From positions 1 to 41,087 of the IMG/VR virus record IMGVR_UViG_3300021406_000021: a stretch of 41,087 nt of DNA; one strand, given 5' to 3'. Source of the DNA: a virus. Positions 12,282 through 20,880 of this stretch are shown here, piece by piece. Positions within the stretch are counted from its first letter, which is position 1. Every line of letters starts with the position of its first letter. The notes under the pieces are model-generated. The model had not been told where the DNA came from, searched no databases, and saw only the letters and a program-made list of their open reading frames with translations. A program made the position numbers and the translations under genes.

Positions 12282-12448
12282 CCGATGCACGCATAGGCCG
12301 ACCGAGCAAACTCACCCTAGAGGTGAAGATGGCGATCCGCCGGCGCGTACAGGACTGGAAGGGACGACGAAAAGTGATCTATCTGCAACTGGCGAAAGAA
12401 CACGCAGTGGCGCCCGTGACAATCCAACGGGTGTACCTGGGTTATTAG
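12278..12448 (+). CDS. small HTH protein, 56 residues
   Basis: Starts MTDARIGRPSKLTLEVKMAI (ATGA overlap with the nuclease-like gene). RPSKL at the start and KVIYLQLAKEHAVAPVTIQR form a homeodomain/HTH-like pattern with the recognition helix near residues 40-52. Probably a DNA-binding regulator of the late region; no target is visible. Confidence 0.65.
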   Translation: MTDARIGRPSKLTLEVKMAIRRRVQDWKGRRKVIYLQLAKEHAVAPVTIQRVYLGY

Positions 12449-12518
12449 TTATGATGCGGCCCCATCGAAACCTGCATACCTTTGCGATATAGTCAAGATT
12501 CATTTTCAGGAGAATCCC

Positions 12519-12791
12519 ATGGCAGTCGATCCCCATCCGTCCCGACGTCCGAGTCCGCCGCGCAAGCCGCCGAGCACCTCCACGACCGCGGGCACCATGA
12601 ATAAAATGCCGGCCTCCGCCAGTGGGCAGGAGGGTGTTGAATACGGCGCGCGTCATGAGCTGCGGGTAGGCAGCGGCAAGTCCGAGATGTCGCATCACTT
12701 CACGAGTTCGGAAGGCCGTGCGAAGTCCCCCGGCCGTGAGCAGCCGAACGAGGGCTCTGTTTCACGCGCATCGAAGCCCGGCGACGAATGA
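12519..12791 (+). CDS. low-complexity hydrophilic protein, 90 residues
   Basis: Starts MAVDPHPSRRPSPPRKPPST with AGGAGA upstream. It is rich in Ser, Pro, Gly and charged residues with no hydrophobic core, so it is probably disordered. The next gene is coupled by ATGA. No family recognised. Confidence 0.58.
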   Translation: MAVDPHPSRRPSPPRKPPSTSTTAGTMNKMPASASGQEGVEYGARHELRVGSGKSEMSHHFTSSEGRAKSPGREQPNEGSVSRASKPGDE

Positions 12792-12940
12792 ACGCCAAGC
12801 GCACCGTGCTGCAGGTTCCCAAACCCGCTCCTGTACGTGGAGTGAGTGGAAAGTTCGAGCAGGGTAAGGGCGACCGGCTGTTGGAAGCGCATCGTCAGGA
12901 GAAGGCTCGTGCCGAATCCGAGTCGCGGCGAAAACCTTAG
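12788..12940 (+). CDS. small basic protein, 50 residues
   Basis: Starts MNAKRTVLQVPKPAPVRGVS and ends in a charged helix (LLEAHRQEKARAESESRRKP). The ATG overlaps the upstream stop. The downstream gene begins inside its last third. No function assigned. Confidence 0.52.
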   Translation: MNAKRTVLQVPKPAPVRGVSGKFEQGKGDRLLEAHRQEKARAESESRRKP

Positions 12941-13058
12941 CCAGTTCGTCTCGCGCTTCATGGGCTCGAAGGAGGCGCAGTCGAGCTTTCCCGATCCCAA
13001 GCAGCGCGCCGCAGTCGCCTACAGCAAGATGCGTCGCAAGAAGAAACGCAAAGCATGA
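12909..13058 (+). CDS. small basic phage protein, 49 residues
   Basis: Starts at GTG 12909 (MPNPSRGENLSQFVSRFMGS) with AGGAG about seven bases upstream, although this lies inside the previous gene. The pattern ENLSQFVSRFM, then FPDPKQRAAVAYSKMRRKK recurs in short phage proteins I have seen just before terminase genes. Function unknown. Confidence 0.6.
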   Translation: MPNPSRGENLSQFVSRFMGSKEAQSSFPDPKQRAAVAYSKMRRKKKRKA

Positions 13059-13309
13059 TCAAACTCGCCTTCCAGGCCGCAATCCCCGGCCCGCTGTTCG
13101 ACGATCCCACCGACTGCCTGCATCGAGTGGTCAAACCGATGTTGACCGCTCTACGCGAGCAATTGCGCGAGAAGGGTATTCCCGCGAATGTCCGTATCAG
13201 CATCATGGTGGATGAGGTTCCACCTGAATTGCTGCCCGAGGAGCGCATCAGCATCAAGGATGCCGTAAAGAAAGCCCTCGCCGAGGGCACAATCGTGGAT
13301 GTGCACTGA
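13055..13309 (+). CDS. hypothetical protein, 84 residues
   Basis: Starts MIKLAFQAAIPGPLFDDPTD (ATGA overlap) and has a helix LTALREQLREKGIPANVRIS followed by a strand and an acidic amphipathic helix. It precedes the GroES-like gene with a one-base overlap. No family recognised. Confidence 0.6.
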   Translation: MIKLAFQAAIPGPLFDDPTDCLHRVVKPMLTALREQLREKGIPANVRISIMVDEVPPELLPEERISIKDAVKKALAEGTIVDVH

Positions 13310-13695
13310 TGCTCGAACAATCCGGCGTCAGTCTCGCCCGCAAACGCATCGACCGCATTCCCGCCGATGCTTCCATCCGCCCGTTGCGTGACCAGATCGT
13401 GATCAAGCCCCTCGCCTGGCAGCCCAGCAAGATCCTGGAGGTGGTATATCGCGGCCGTACCCTGCGCGGCGAGGTCCTGGCCGTAGGCCCGGGCCACTAT
13501 CCGAAGAAATACAACCGCGACCGTAGCAAGTCGTGGGACAGCAAACAGTTCGTGCCCACTCAAGTCAAGGTCGGCGATGTCGTGGAGCTCGGTGGCTTGG
13601 AACTCCGCGGCTACGCCTTCGATGAACTGCTGTGGGGTGATCAGACTGTCGTGATGTGCAGGGAAGCGGATGTGACGGGGATCGTGCATGGCTAG
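13309..13695 (+). CDS. GroES-like co-chaperonin domain protein
   Basis: A 128-residue protein with the Cpn10 fold signature: IRPLRDQIVIKPLAWQPSKI (about residues 23-42), LRGEVLAVGPGHYPKK, VKVGDVVEL, and the C-terminal DELLWGDQTVVMCREADVTG. The mobile-loop position (after IVIKP) is present, but there is no clear hydrophobic IVL tripeptide. Phage co-chaperonins such as T4 gp31 replace GroES to fold coat protein; lying shortly before the virion operon fits that role. Whether it works with host GroEL is not known. Confidence 0.75.
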   Translation: MLEQSGVSLARKRIDRIPADASIRPLRDQIVIKPLAWQPSKILEVVYRGRTLRGEVLAVGPGHYPKKYNRDRSKSWDSKQFVPTQVKVGDVVELGGLELRGYAFDELLWGDQTVVMCREADVTGIVHG

Positions 13696-14191
13696 CGGCT
13701 ACTGGTATGTCTACTTCGTCAAGATCGGATACGAGTTCGCGTATGTCGGCAAGGGCTGCGGAGCGCGCTATTTGATCAGTGCCAAGGAGAAAGGCGGCAT
13801 TGCCGGTATCGTCGAATTTTTCGAGAAGGAGAGCTCAGCTCTCAGACGCGAGAAACAGTTGATCGCGGCCTATCGTCCCCGATTGAATAAGACCCCAGGA
13901 GGTGAGGGGAAGAGCTATAGATTCAAACCGAGACGTGATGATCGCCTTGAAGCAAGATGGGTTCGTGAGGCATACCAAGCTGCTGATTCATATGGCAACT
14001 GGTATCGCCAGCTTATTGCCGCAGCGTTTGCGCGCTGCATTCTCAATGAAAAAGGTATCAGAGATATTCAATGGCCCGCGGTGGTTCCCGTCCAGGCGCA
14101 GGGAGACCCCGAGGTAGTCGAAGCGATAAGACGCTTAAACGTCTGGAAGCAATCGACACCTCCGGCCTCACTCCGCTTGAGTACATGTTGA
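13688..14191 (+). CDS. GIY-YIG-like nuclease, 3' end overlapping terS
   Basis: The N-terminal ~75 residues fit a GIY-YIG nuclease: YWYVYFV (residues 5-11), FAYVGKGCGARY (17-28), a helix with Glu, REKQLIAAYRPRLNKTPGG. The remaining ~90 residues match nothing I recognise, and the last 120 bases overlap the terminase small subunit gene in another frame. Free-standing GIY-YIG enzymes are often homing endonucleases. The overlap suggests it was inserted at, or has read into, the terS gene. It may be degenerate. Confidence 0.65.
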   Translation: MASGYWYVYFVKIGYEFAYVGKGCGARYLISAKEKGGIAGIVEFFEKESSALRREKQLIAAYRPRLNKTPGGEGKSYRFKPRRDDRLEARWVREAYQAADSYGNWYRQLIAAAFARCILNEKGIRDIQWPAVVPVQAQGDPEVVEAIRRLNVWKQSTPPASLRLSTC

Positions 14192-14349
14192 GCGTTTTGC
14201 AGGACGAAGAGCAGTCAATGGCTATCCGGATGGATGCGGCCAAGGCTGCTGCGCCCTTCATCCATCCGCGATTGGCCACTATCGACAACACGCACACGGG
14301 CAAGGATGGCGGGCCGATTGTGATCAGCAGCACGGATGCAGAGCTGTGA
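14071..14349 (+). CDS. terminase small subunit
   Basis: A 92-residue protein starting MARGGSRPGAGRPRGSRSDK, a basic Gly/Arg-Pro motif common at the start of small terminase subunits, followed by LTPLEYMLSVLQDEEQSMA and RMDAAKAAAPFIHPRL, which also recurs in that group. It would recognise the packaging start on phage DNA and present it to the large subunit. It lies two genes before terL. It is short compared with P22 gp3 (162 residues). Confidence 0.72.
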   Translation: MARGGSRPGAGRPRGSRSDKTLKRLEAIDTSGLTPLEYMLSVLQDEEQSMAIRMDAAKAAAPFIHPRLATIDNTHTGKDGGPIVISSTDAEL

Positions 14350-14549
14350 GTGACGACCTGTGCATTGTGACGCGGCCGTATCCATACACGATCGACAATC
14401 GCGCTGATCCGCGCGAATGCTTCAACTGCCATAAGACACCGCTGCAATATTTGATCAATAGTGATGAGTGGTTTTGCCCTCATTGCAAGCGCTCGTACCA
14501 GTGCGGCGTGAATGGCTTTCCAGCTTACCCCCAAGCAGCAGGAGGCTAA
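14346..14549 (+). CDS. zinc-ribbon protein between terminase genes, 67 residues
   Basis: Starts at GTG 14346 (overlapping the terS stop) and carries ECFNCHKTP (CxxC) and WFCPHCKRSY (CxxC), a clear four-cysteine zinc ribbon at residues ~24-50. The last 38 bases overlap the start of the large terminase gene. A role in packaging is suggested only by position. Confidence 0.6.
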   Translation: MSDDLCIVTRPYPYTIDNRADPRECFNCHKTPLQYLINSDEWFCPHCKRSYQCGVNGFPAYPQAAGG

Positions 14550-15855
14550 TCGCCTTCTCGCCTCAGCCGCCCAGCACATCATGCTGTTCGGCGGCTCCCG
14601 CAGTGGCAAGACCTTCTTGATCGTGCGCGCCATCGTGGTTCGTGCGTTGAAGGCGCCCAACTCCCGTCACGTCTCGCTGCGCTTCAGGCTGGGCCACATC
14701 AAGTCCAGTATCGTCATGGATACCTTCCCCAAGGTGATGCAGTTGTGCTTTCCCGGGGTGAAGTACGAGCTCAACAAGAGCGATCTGTACGCTCGCTTCG
14801 AGAACGGCGCTGAGTACTGGTTCGGTGGGCTCGATGACAAGGAGCGCACCGAGAAGATCCTAGGCAACGAATACGCTACGATCCACCTGAATGAGTGCAG
14901 TCAGATTCCCTGGAACTCGCGCAATATCGCGCTCACTCGCTTGGCGCAGCTCGTCAACCAATGTATCAACGGCGTCGAATCGGTTCTCTCGCTGAAGATG
15001 TACTACGACGAGAATCCACCGGATAAGGGTCACTGGACGTACAAGCTGTTCCGCAGCAAGCAAGACCCGGAGACCAAGGGGCCGCTGCCAGATCCAGAGC
15101 GTTACGCTTCGATGCAGCTCAATCCGAAGGACAACGAGGCCAACCTGGGCGCGGACTACGTGCGGACACTCCAGGGCCTTTCAGCGCGTCTTCAGAAGCG
15201 ATTTCTGTTCGGCGAGTTCCGCGAGTCTGCACCCAACGCACTGTTCATCGATGAGACTCTGGATCGCTGGCGTGTGGTCGATGATGACCTGCCCGACATG
15301 ATTCGCACGCTGGTGGCGGTCGATCCCAGCGGGTCCGACGATGAGGACAATCAGGACAATGACGAGATCGGGATCGTTGTGGGTGGCCTGGGCACCAATG
15401 GCATCGGCTACATCTGGGAAGACCTGACCTGCAAGGTCGGCCCTGCCACTTGGGGGAAGATCGCCACCCAGGCTTACGAGCGCCATTCCGCCAATGCAGT
15501 GGTGGCCGAGGTGAACTTCGGCGGCGCGATGGTCAAGCACGTCATCCACACCGCTCGAGCGCGCACACCGTTCCAAGCTGTCACTGCCAGTCGTGGCAAG
15601 GTCGTCCGGGCTGATCCGGTCTCGAGCCTCATGGAAACCGGTCAAGTGCGTCTGGTGGGCTTCATGCGCGAGCTCGAGGATGAGTTGTGTGGATTCACCA
15701 CTCATGGCTACACCGGCGAGCGTTCTCCCAACCGGGCGGACGCCATGATCTGGTTGGTCAGTGCGCTCTTCCCGGATCTTCTGAGTACGAAGGACCGCAA
15801 GAAGACACAGCAGGTTGTCCCTCCTCCCTTGCGTCCCCAAGGTTGGATGGGCTGA
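14512..15855 (+). CDS. terminase large subunit
   Basis: A 447-residue packaging motor. The ATPase part has Walker A GGSRSGKT (residues 27-34) and Walker B with catalytic Glu in TIHLNECSQ (about 123-131). The C-terminal RNase-H-like nuclease part begins LVAVDPSGSDD (first metal Asp, near residue 265) and ends with SPNRADAMIWLVSALF. It cuts concatemers and pumps DNA into the procapsid. Given the P22-like portal, headful (pac) packaging is likely but not proven. Confidence 0.93.
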   Translation: MAFQLTPKQQEANRLLASAAQHIMLFGGSRSGKTFLIVRAIVVRALKAPNSRHVSLRFRLGHIKSSIVMDTFPKVMQLCFPGVKYELNKSDLYARFENGAEYWFGGLDDKERTEKILGNEYATIHLNECSQIPWNSRNIALTRLAQLVNQCINGVESVLSLKMYYDENPPDKGHWTYKLFRSKQDPETKGPLPDPERYASMQLNPKDNEANLGADYVRTLQGLSARLQKRFLFGEFRESAPNALFIDETLDRWRVVDDDLPDMIRTLVAVDPSGSDDEDNQDNDEIGIVVGGLGTNGIGYIWEDLTCKVGPATWGKIATQAYERHSANAVVAEVNFGGAMVKHVIHTARARTPFQAVTASRGKVVRADPVSSLMETGQVRLVGFMRELEDELCGFTTHGYTGERSPNRADAMIWLVSALFPDLLSTKDRKKTQQVVPPPLRPQGWMG

Positions 15856-15920
15856 GTTTTGATATAGAAATATCATAATTGTCTTAAACCGCTGGCGCCG
15901 CATCAGTACGTTCCGGCGGC

Positions 15921-18074
15921 ATGGCTCAAACTGCCGCCGCTCAATCCGATAACGACATTCTCGTCGAGGCCCGCAAACGCCTCGCCCTTGCATCGGATTC
16001 TGAGTCTTCCAACCGCACAGAAGCGCTGACCGATCTGCGGTTTGGTAACGGCGATCAGTGGCCGGTCGACATTCAGCGAGACCGGGAGACAGATGGTCGG
16101 CCCTGTCTCACCATCAACATCACCGATGCGATGGTCCGCCGGGTCTGCAATGCTCTGCGCGAGAATCGGCCCCGTATCAAGCCGCATGCGGTCGGCAACA
16201 ACACCAATGTCGAGGATGCCCAGGCCGCCGATGGTGTGATCCGTCACATCGAGGTCGCCTCTGGAGCGGATTACGCCTATGACTGCGGGGTTGAATCCGC
16301 CGTTCGGTGTGGATGGGGCTATTGGCGGGTCGGTTCGAAGTACATCGACGACAAGAGCTTCGATCAGGATCTCACGATCGAGGCCATCACCAACCCGTTC
16401 ACCGTCTACAAAGATCCCGCCTCGCGTGCTCCCGACGCCTCTGACATGAACTGGTGCCTGGTGTCCGAATGGATACCACGCGAGGAGTATTTGGAACGCT
16501 ACGGCGATGAGGGCATGCCCTACAGCCGCTTCAGGAGCGCGCTGAGCACCATCGGCAGTGCCTTCAACTTCATGGGCGCGGGCGATGAGATCGCCGATTG
16601 GAGCAAGAAGGAAGAGCTCCGGGTGGCCGAATACTGGCGTGTCACTACGAAGATGGACACGCTCTACCTCTATTCGAACGGCAGCACGACCTTCAAGGAA
16701 GACAAGCGCGCTTTCGACAACACTGGCATGCAGATTGTCCGCGAGCGCAAGGTATTACGGCGCGCGGTCGAGTGGTATCTGCTCTCCGGAGATCGTGTGT
16801 TGGATCGTCGCGACTGGCCGGGGAAATGGATTCCGATCATCGCCTGTTACGGTCGCCAAACTGATCTGAACGGCAGGATCGTCCGCAAGGGAATGATCCG
16901 CGATCTGCGCGATCCGGCGCGGATGTTCAATTACAGCGAGACCTCGAAAACCGAGACCTATGCGTTGCAGCCCAAAGCACCCTGGTTGGGTGCCGAAGGG
17001 TTCATGGAAGGTCACGAGGCGGCGTGGCGGGATGCCAATCGCAAGCCGATCGTCGCGCTCGAGTACAAACCCATCATCGGGCCGGACGGCCAACTCGCGC
17101 CACCGCCGTTGCGACAGATGCCGCCTGAGCCCGCTTCCGGATTTGCGGAGTGGTCCCAGAGCAACCAATCGAACTTTCTATTCGTCGCGGGCATGCCGCA
17201 TGAGCCGGATGCCGACAAGAAAGGCGAAGTCGTCTCCGGTATCGCGATCAAGAAGCGCGAAGGATTGGCGGACGTCAGTCATTTCGACTTCTATGACAAC
17301 CAAGTGCGTTCTTTACGCCATACCGGTCACGTGTTGGTCGATCTGTTTCAATACTTCTACGACACCCAACGTGTCCAGACCATCATCAAGCCCGATGGCA
17401 AGCCCGACCAGATCACACTCAACGATCCGGCCGAGAACCTAGTCAAGAACAACCTGAAGACCGCCACTTTCGGGATCGTGATTGATACCGGCCCGAGTTA
17501 CGCCACGCAACGAGAAGAGAGCGCGGAAGCGAAGCTCGAACTCATGGCCACACCGTTGGGTGAGATGGTGGGCAAGCTGGCCGGTGACCTGGTTATCCGC
17601 GGCATGAACTTCGAGAACGCGGATGAGATCGCCGACCGTATCCAAGCGCAGATTCCTGGCGCTCAGATTGACAAAGACTCGGACCTGCCGCCCAAGGCGC
17701 AAATCATCATCGCGGGTCTGCAGGCGCAGTTGAAACAGGATCGGCAGCAACTTCTGGCCGCACACCTGGAGATCGAGGCCAAGCATGGCCTGCAGAAGAT
17801 CAAGGAGGATGGGGAAAACCAACGCCTGCAGTTCAAGGAGCGGGCCGAGACCGAGCGCACCCAGATGGAGTTGGGTATCAAGCGCGAGGATACCCAGACC
17901 AACGCGCACGTGAAGATTCACGACACGCATGTGAAGGCCGTCACAGCCCATGACGTGGCTGAAATCAAGGCTGCCGCGACATTGCTCAATACCAACACCG
18001 AAGCCGAGCACAACAAGGCCGCCGCCAAAGAGGCGTTGAAGGCCGGTGAAGCGGCTGAGAAGAAAGAGGTTTAG
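15921..18074 (+). CDS. portal protein, P22 gp1-like
   Basis: A 717-residue portal, close to the 725 of P22 gp1. The N-terminal part carries SSNRTEALTDLRFGNGDQWP, CLTINITDAMVRRVCNALRE and NRPRIKPHAV, followed by GVESAVRCGWGYWRV; this is the P22-type portal pattern. The C-terminal ~110 residues form a charged helix rich in Lys/Glu (from about residue 600), comparable to the P22 barrel. Twelve copies would form the DNA entry ring. It lies 65 bases after terL, across an AT-rich segment with the inverted repeat GATAT/ATATC. Confidence 0.9.
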   Translation: MAQTAAAQSDNDILVEARKRLALASDSESSNRTEALTDLRFGNGDQWPVDIQRDRETDGRPCLTINITDAMVRRVCNALRENRPRIKPHAVGNNTNVEDAQAADGVIRHIEVASGADYAYDCGVESAVRCGWGYWRVGSKYIDDKSFDQDLTIEAITNPFTVYKDPASRAPDASDMNWCLVSEWIPREEYLERYGDEGMPYSRFRSALSTIGSAFNFMGAGDEIADWSKKEELRVAEYWRVTTKMDTLYLYSNGSTTFKEDKRAFDNTGMQIVRERKVLRRAVEWYLLSGDRVLDRRDWPGKWIPIIACYGRQTDLNGRIVRKGMIRDLRDPARMFNYSETSKTETYALQPKAPWLGAEGFMEGHEAAWRDANRKPIVALEYKPIIGPDGQLAPPPLRQMPPEPASGFAEWSQSNQSNFLFVAGMPHEPDADKKGEVVSGIAIKKREGLADVSHFDFYDNQVRSLRHTGHVLVDLFQYFYDTQRVQTIIKPDGKPDQITLNDPAENLVKNNLKTATFGIVIDTGPSYATQREESAEAKLELMATPLGEMVGKLAGDLVIRGMNFENADEIADRIQAQIPGAQIDKDSDLPPKAQIIIAGLQAQLKQDRQQLLAAHLEIEAKHGLQKIKEDGENQRLQFKERAETERTQMELGIKREDTQTNAHVKIHDTHVKAVTAHDVAEIKAAATLLNTNTEAEHNKAAAKEALKAGEAAEKKEV

Positions 18075-18080
18075 CGCACC

Positions 18081-18176
18081 GTGAAACTGACACATCCCGG
18101 TGTGGAGTCGATTGTCCCGTCTCCAGCGGAACTGGTGGTTCTTATCGTGGGTAACCCATGGCGATTCAAACCGTAA
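18081..18176 (+). CDS. possible 31-residue protein between portal and scaffold
   Basis: A GTG-started frame (MKLTHPGVESIVPSPAELVV...) in the 83-base gap after the portal gene, overlapping the scaffold start by 19 bases. It has a short hydrophobic stretch ELVVLIVG. No strong ribosome-binding site. It may only be an open leader. Confidence 0.3.
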   Translation: MKLTHPGVESIVPSPAELVVLIVGNPWRFKP

Positions 18177-19135
18177 CCAACGCCAACCTGGCGGACTTTG
18201 TCGCTGAGCGACAGACCAAAGGATCACAGATCGCGACCGGTGAGCAACTGGTCGAGGCTGCCTCCAAGGCCGGCGCCGTATATACCGAAGGGGTAGCAAC
18301 CCCGGGTAATCCGGTCATCAAGCCTGGAGTCGCGGAGACCACCAACACCGCGCCCGATCCTGGCAATCCCGAGCCCACCGCAAAGTCCAAACCTGTTCAG
18401 CCCCGTATCGATGAGCTGACCCGTCTTCGCAAGGAAGCTGAAGAGCTTTTCGAAGACGAGTACGTCCAACGTCTGGCGGCTGAAGCGCGGGTGGTCGAGT
18501 TACAAAAAAAGTTAGACGAGCAAAAACCCAAGGCCGAAACGCCAAAACCGGTTGAGTTGAAACGCCCGAGTCCGAAGGACTTCACCGATCAGGATGCGTA
18601 CGACAAAGCCATGGAGGCCTATGACACGGCGCGCGATGAGCGCACGCGTCAAGCCGCCCTGGAGCAAGGTCGTCAGGAAGCCCGCCAACAGGCCCAGAAC
18701 GCGCTCATGGCGCAGCGGGTCGAGGTGGCGAAGCAGGATCTGCCTGATTTCGTCGAAGTCATCGAAGCCGCTGGCAAACGCACGACCAACGTGCCGGAGC
18801 ACATAAAGACAGCGTTCTTCGAGTTGGATTACGGCCCGCAGGTCGCTTACGAGCTGGCGAAAGATCCGGCTTTGGAGAAGCGCATCTTCGCACTCTCACC
18901 GTCCAAGGCGCTGTCGGAACTGGGCAAGCTCGAATTGAAGTACGCCAACAAGCCGTCGCTCGTGAACAACGAGGCGACCAAGCCCACACCCGAAACCACA
19001 CGCGCCCCGGCGCCCCTGCAATCTGTCCGAAGCACCGGCGAAGGAGAGGTCCGTCAGGACTTGTCCAACGAGCGGGATTTCCAGAAGTACAAACAAGCGC
19101 GACTCGATCAGTTGCGCCAACGCAGACGGCACTGA
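18158..19135 (+). CDS. scaffolding protein
   Basis: A 325-residue protein located between portal and coat, as in P22 (gp8, 303 residues). It is highly helical and charged, with coiled-coil segments (LTRLRKEAEELFEDEYVQRL; RQAALEQGRQEARQQAQNAL), a disordered Pro/Thr region and a basic C-terminal helix (KYKQARLDQLRQRRRH) like the coat-binding tail of P22 scaffold. It would guide coat assembly and leave before DNA packaging. Assignment is by position and composition. Confidence 0.8.
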   Translation: MAIQTVTNANLADFVAERQTKGSQIATGEQLVEAASKAGAVYTEGVATPGNPVIKPGVAETTNTAPDPGNPEPTAKSKPVQPRIDELTRLRKEAEELFEDEYVQRLAAEARVVELQKKLDEQKPKAETPKPVELKRPSPKDFTDQDAYDKAMEAYDTARDERTRQAALEQGRQEARQQAQNALMAQRVEVAKQDLPDFVEVIEAAGKRTTNVPEHIKTAFFELDYGPQVAYELAKDPALEKRIFALSPSKALSELGKLELKYANKPSLVNNEATKPTPETTRAPAPLQSVRSTGEGEVRQDLSNERDFQKYKQARLDQLRQRRRH

Positions 19136-19152
19136 GGGTTTAGGAGACTCTC

Positions 19153-20475
19153 TTGGCTAACAATCTGCTCACGATCTCACAGATCACCAACGAGGGCCTC
19201 ATGGTCCTCGAGAACGATCTGTGTTTCGCCGATCACGTCAACCGGCAGTACGCGGATCAATTCGCGCTGTCGGGCGCGAAAATCGGCTACACCGTCAACG
19301 TCCGCAAACCGCCGCGGTATATCGGAGTCACCGGGCCCGCGCTGAGTGTCGAGGACACCAACGAGACCTATATCCCCGTCACGCTGACCACGCAGTTCCA
19401 CGTGGACGTGCAATTCACGACGGCGGATCTGGCGACCTCCATCGACCTGTTCAAAGAACGCATCATCAATCCGGCCGTGGCCACTGTGGCCAACAAGATC
19501 GATCGTGACGGCGCGGTGTTCGCCTACCAGAACATCGCCAACGCGGTCGGTACCCCGGGTACGCCGCCGGCCTCTTTCCTGTCCTTCACCCTGGCGGGCG
19601 CGGTACTGGATGGTGAGGCGGCTCCGCGTGACGGCTATCGCGTTGTGATCCTCGATCCCTTCAGCATGGCCTATGCGCAGGATGGGGTGAAAGGTCTGTT
19701 CAACCCCCAGGCGCAGATCAGTGAGCAGATCCGCAAGGGCATGATCGCGAAGAACTTCGCCGGCTTCGACTGGTACATGGATCAGAACGTGGTCTCGTAC
19801 ACCACCGGGGCCGCGAGCAGCCAGACCACCGCGCCCACGTTGTCCAACAACACCTCCAGTGCGTGGCTGGCTTCCGGATGGTCGCAGTCGGGGTACATGG
19901 AGACCACCAACTGGACCGCCTCCACGGGCGTTCTGACGGTCGGTGACATCATCACCGTCACAGGCGTGTTCTCGGCGAACCCGCAGAATCGCGGTGCGTA
20001 TGGAGGCGCCCGCCAGCGTCAGTTCACGGTAATTCCGCCGGTGGGAACCCAGACCTCAGGCACTTACAACAGTGCGACAGGGGTCTATACGTCCGGTTCC
20101 GGTGCCGGCGCTCTCTCGGTCTATGTGGCGAACACCGGGATCTACGCCGGCCAGTTCCAGAACATCACCGCACAGCCCTCAAGCTCCGCGACCCTGCAGG
20201 TGTGGGGCTCGACGGGAAACACCTTCCCGAACAAGAGCGTGGTCACCCCGCAGAACATCGCGATGCATCGCGATTGTCTTGCCTTGGCATTCGCGGATCT
20301 GGATCTGCCCGGCGGTGTCGACATGGCCGCTCGAGCGGTGGACGAAGAGGCGGGGATCAACTTCCGCGTCGTGCGCCAGTACACCATCAACAACGACGCT
20401 CTCCCGTGCCGCTTCGACGTGCTGTATGGCTGGGCAAAACTCTACCCGGAACTCGGCGTCCGGATCTCAGGGTAA
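19153..20475 (+). CDS. major coat protein, P22 gp5-like
   Basis: A 440-residue coat protein (P22 gp5 has 430). The N-terminus ANNLLTISQITNEGLMVLEN and KIGYTVNVRKPPRYIGVTGP, and then FKERIINPAVATVANKIDRD, fit the P22 coat family with an HK97 fold. Residues ~215-340 (Ser/Thr/Gly-rich, starting TTGAASSQTTAPTLS) occupy the place of the inserted I-domain. It starts at TTG, with GGAG eight bases upstream, which is unusual for the most abundant virion protein; no ATG or GTG is nearby in frame. Confidence 0.9.
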   Translation: MANNLLTISQITNEGLMVLENDLCFADHVNRQYADQFALSGAKIGYTVNVRKPPRYIGVTGPALSVEDTNETYIPVTLTTQFHVDVQFTTADLATSIDLFKERIINPAVATVANKIDRDGAVFAYQNIANAVGTPGTPPASFLSFTLAGAVLDGEAAPRDGYRVVILDPFSMAYAQDGVKGLFNPQAQISEQIRKGMIAKNFAGFDWYMDQNVVSYTTGAASSQTTAPTLSNNTSSAWLASGWSQSGYMETTNWTASTGVLTVGDIITVTGVFSANPQNRGAYGGARQRQFTVIPPVGTQTSGTYNSATGVYTSGSGAGALSVYVANTGIYAGQFQNITAQPSSSATLQVWGSTGNTFPNKSVVTPQNIAMHRDCLALAFADLDLPGGVDMAARAVDEEAGINFRVVRQYTINNDALPCRFDVLYGWAKLYPELGVRISG

Positions 20476-20487
20476 GGAGAAACGAAC

Positions 20488-20880
20488 ATGGCAGCCCCCG
20501 CATCAGGCTCGACCAATCCCGGCCCGGCGACCGAAGTCACGCCGAGCCCCCAATCATCCATCGGCAACATCCAAAAGGTGGGCATCTTCAGCATTACGCT
20601 GTCTCCCGCCTCTGTGGCCAACGCGACGTCCGCGGAACAGACCTTTTCCTCTACCGGAATCGGCCTACTCACCACGGATGTCGTGTTGGTGCAGAAACCG
20701 ACCGCCCAGGCGGGTATCGGCATTGTCGGCTCGCGTGTCAGTGCCGCTGACACCTTGGCGATCACATTCATGAACGCCACCGCGGCGACCGTCACTCCGA
20801 CAGCGAGTGAGGTCTACAAAGTGACGGTCCTGCGTGTGCAGCCGAACTTCAATCCTGACGCGACGCAGATGGACTGGTAA
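20488..20880 (+). CDS. small virion-type protein A, paralogue of 21508-21843
   Basis: A 130-residue protein with a strong ribosome-binding site (AAGGAG). From residue ~35 it shares the order ITLSPASVANATSAEQTF, then KPTAQAGIGIVGSRVSAADT, then FMNATAATVTPTASEVYKV with the gene at 21508. The all-beta, Ser/Thr/Ala-rich make-up and position after coat suggest a head decoration or accessory protein. The N-terminal Pro/Ser extension is absent from the paralogue. The glycosyltransferase gene follows with a one-base overlap. Confidence 0.65.
   Translation: MAAPASGSTNPGPATEVTPSPQSSIGNIQKVGIFSITLSPASVANATSAEQTFSSTGIGLLTTDVVLVQKPTAQAGIGIVGSRVSAADTLAITFMNATAATVTPTASEVYKVTVLRVQPNFNPDATQMDW

Noticed and set aside
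17439-18299. 286-residue minus-strand frame
   Set aside because: It is the shadow of the portal C-terminus; its composition mirrors the Lys/Glu-rich helix on the other strand.
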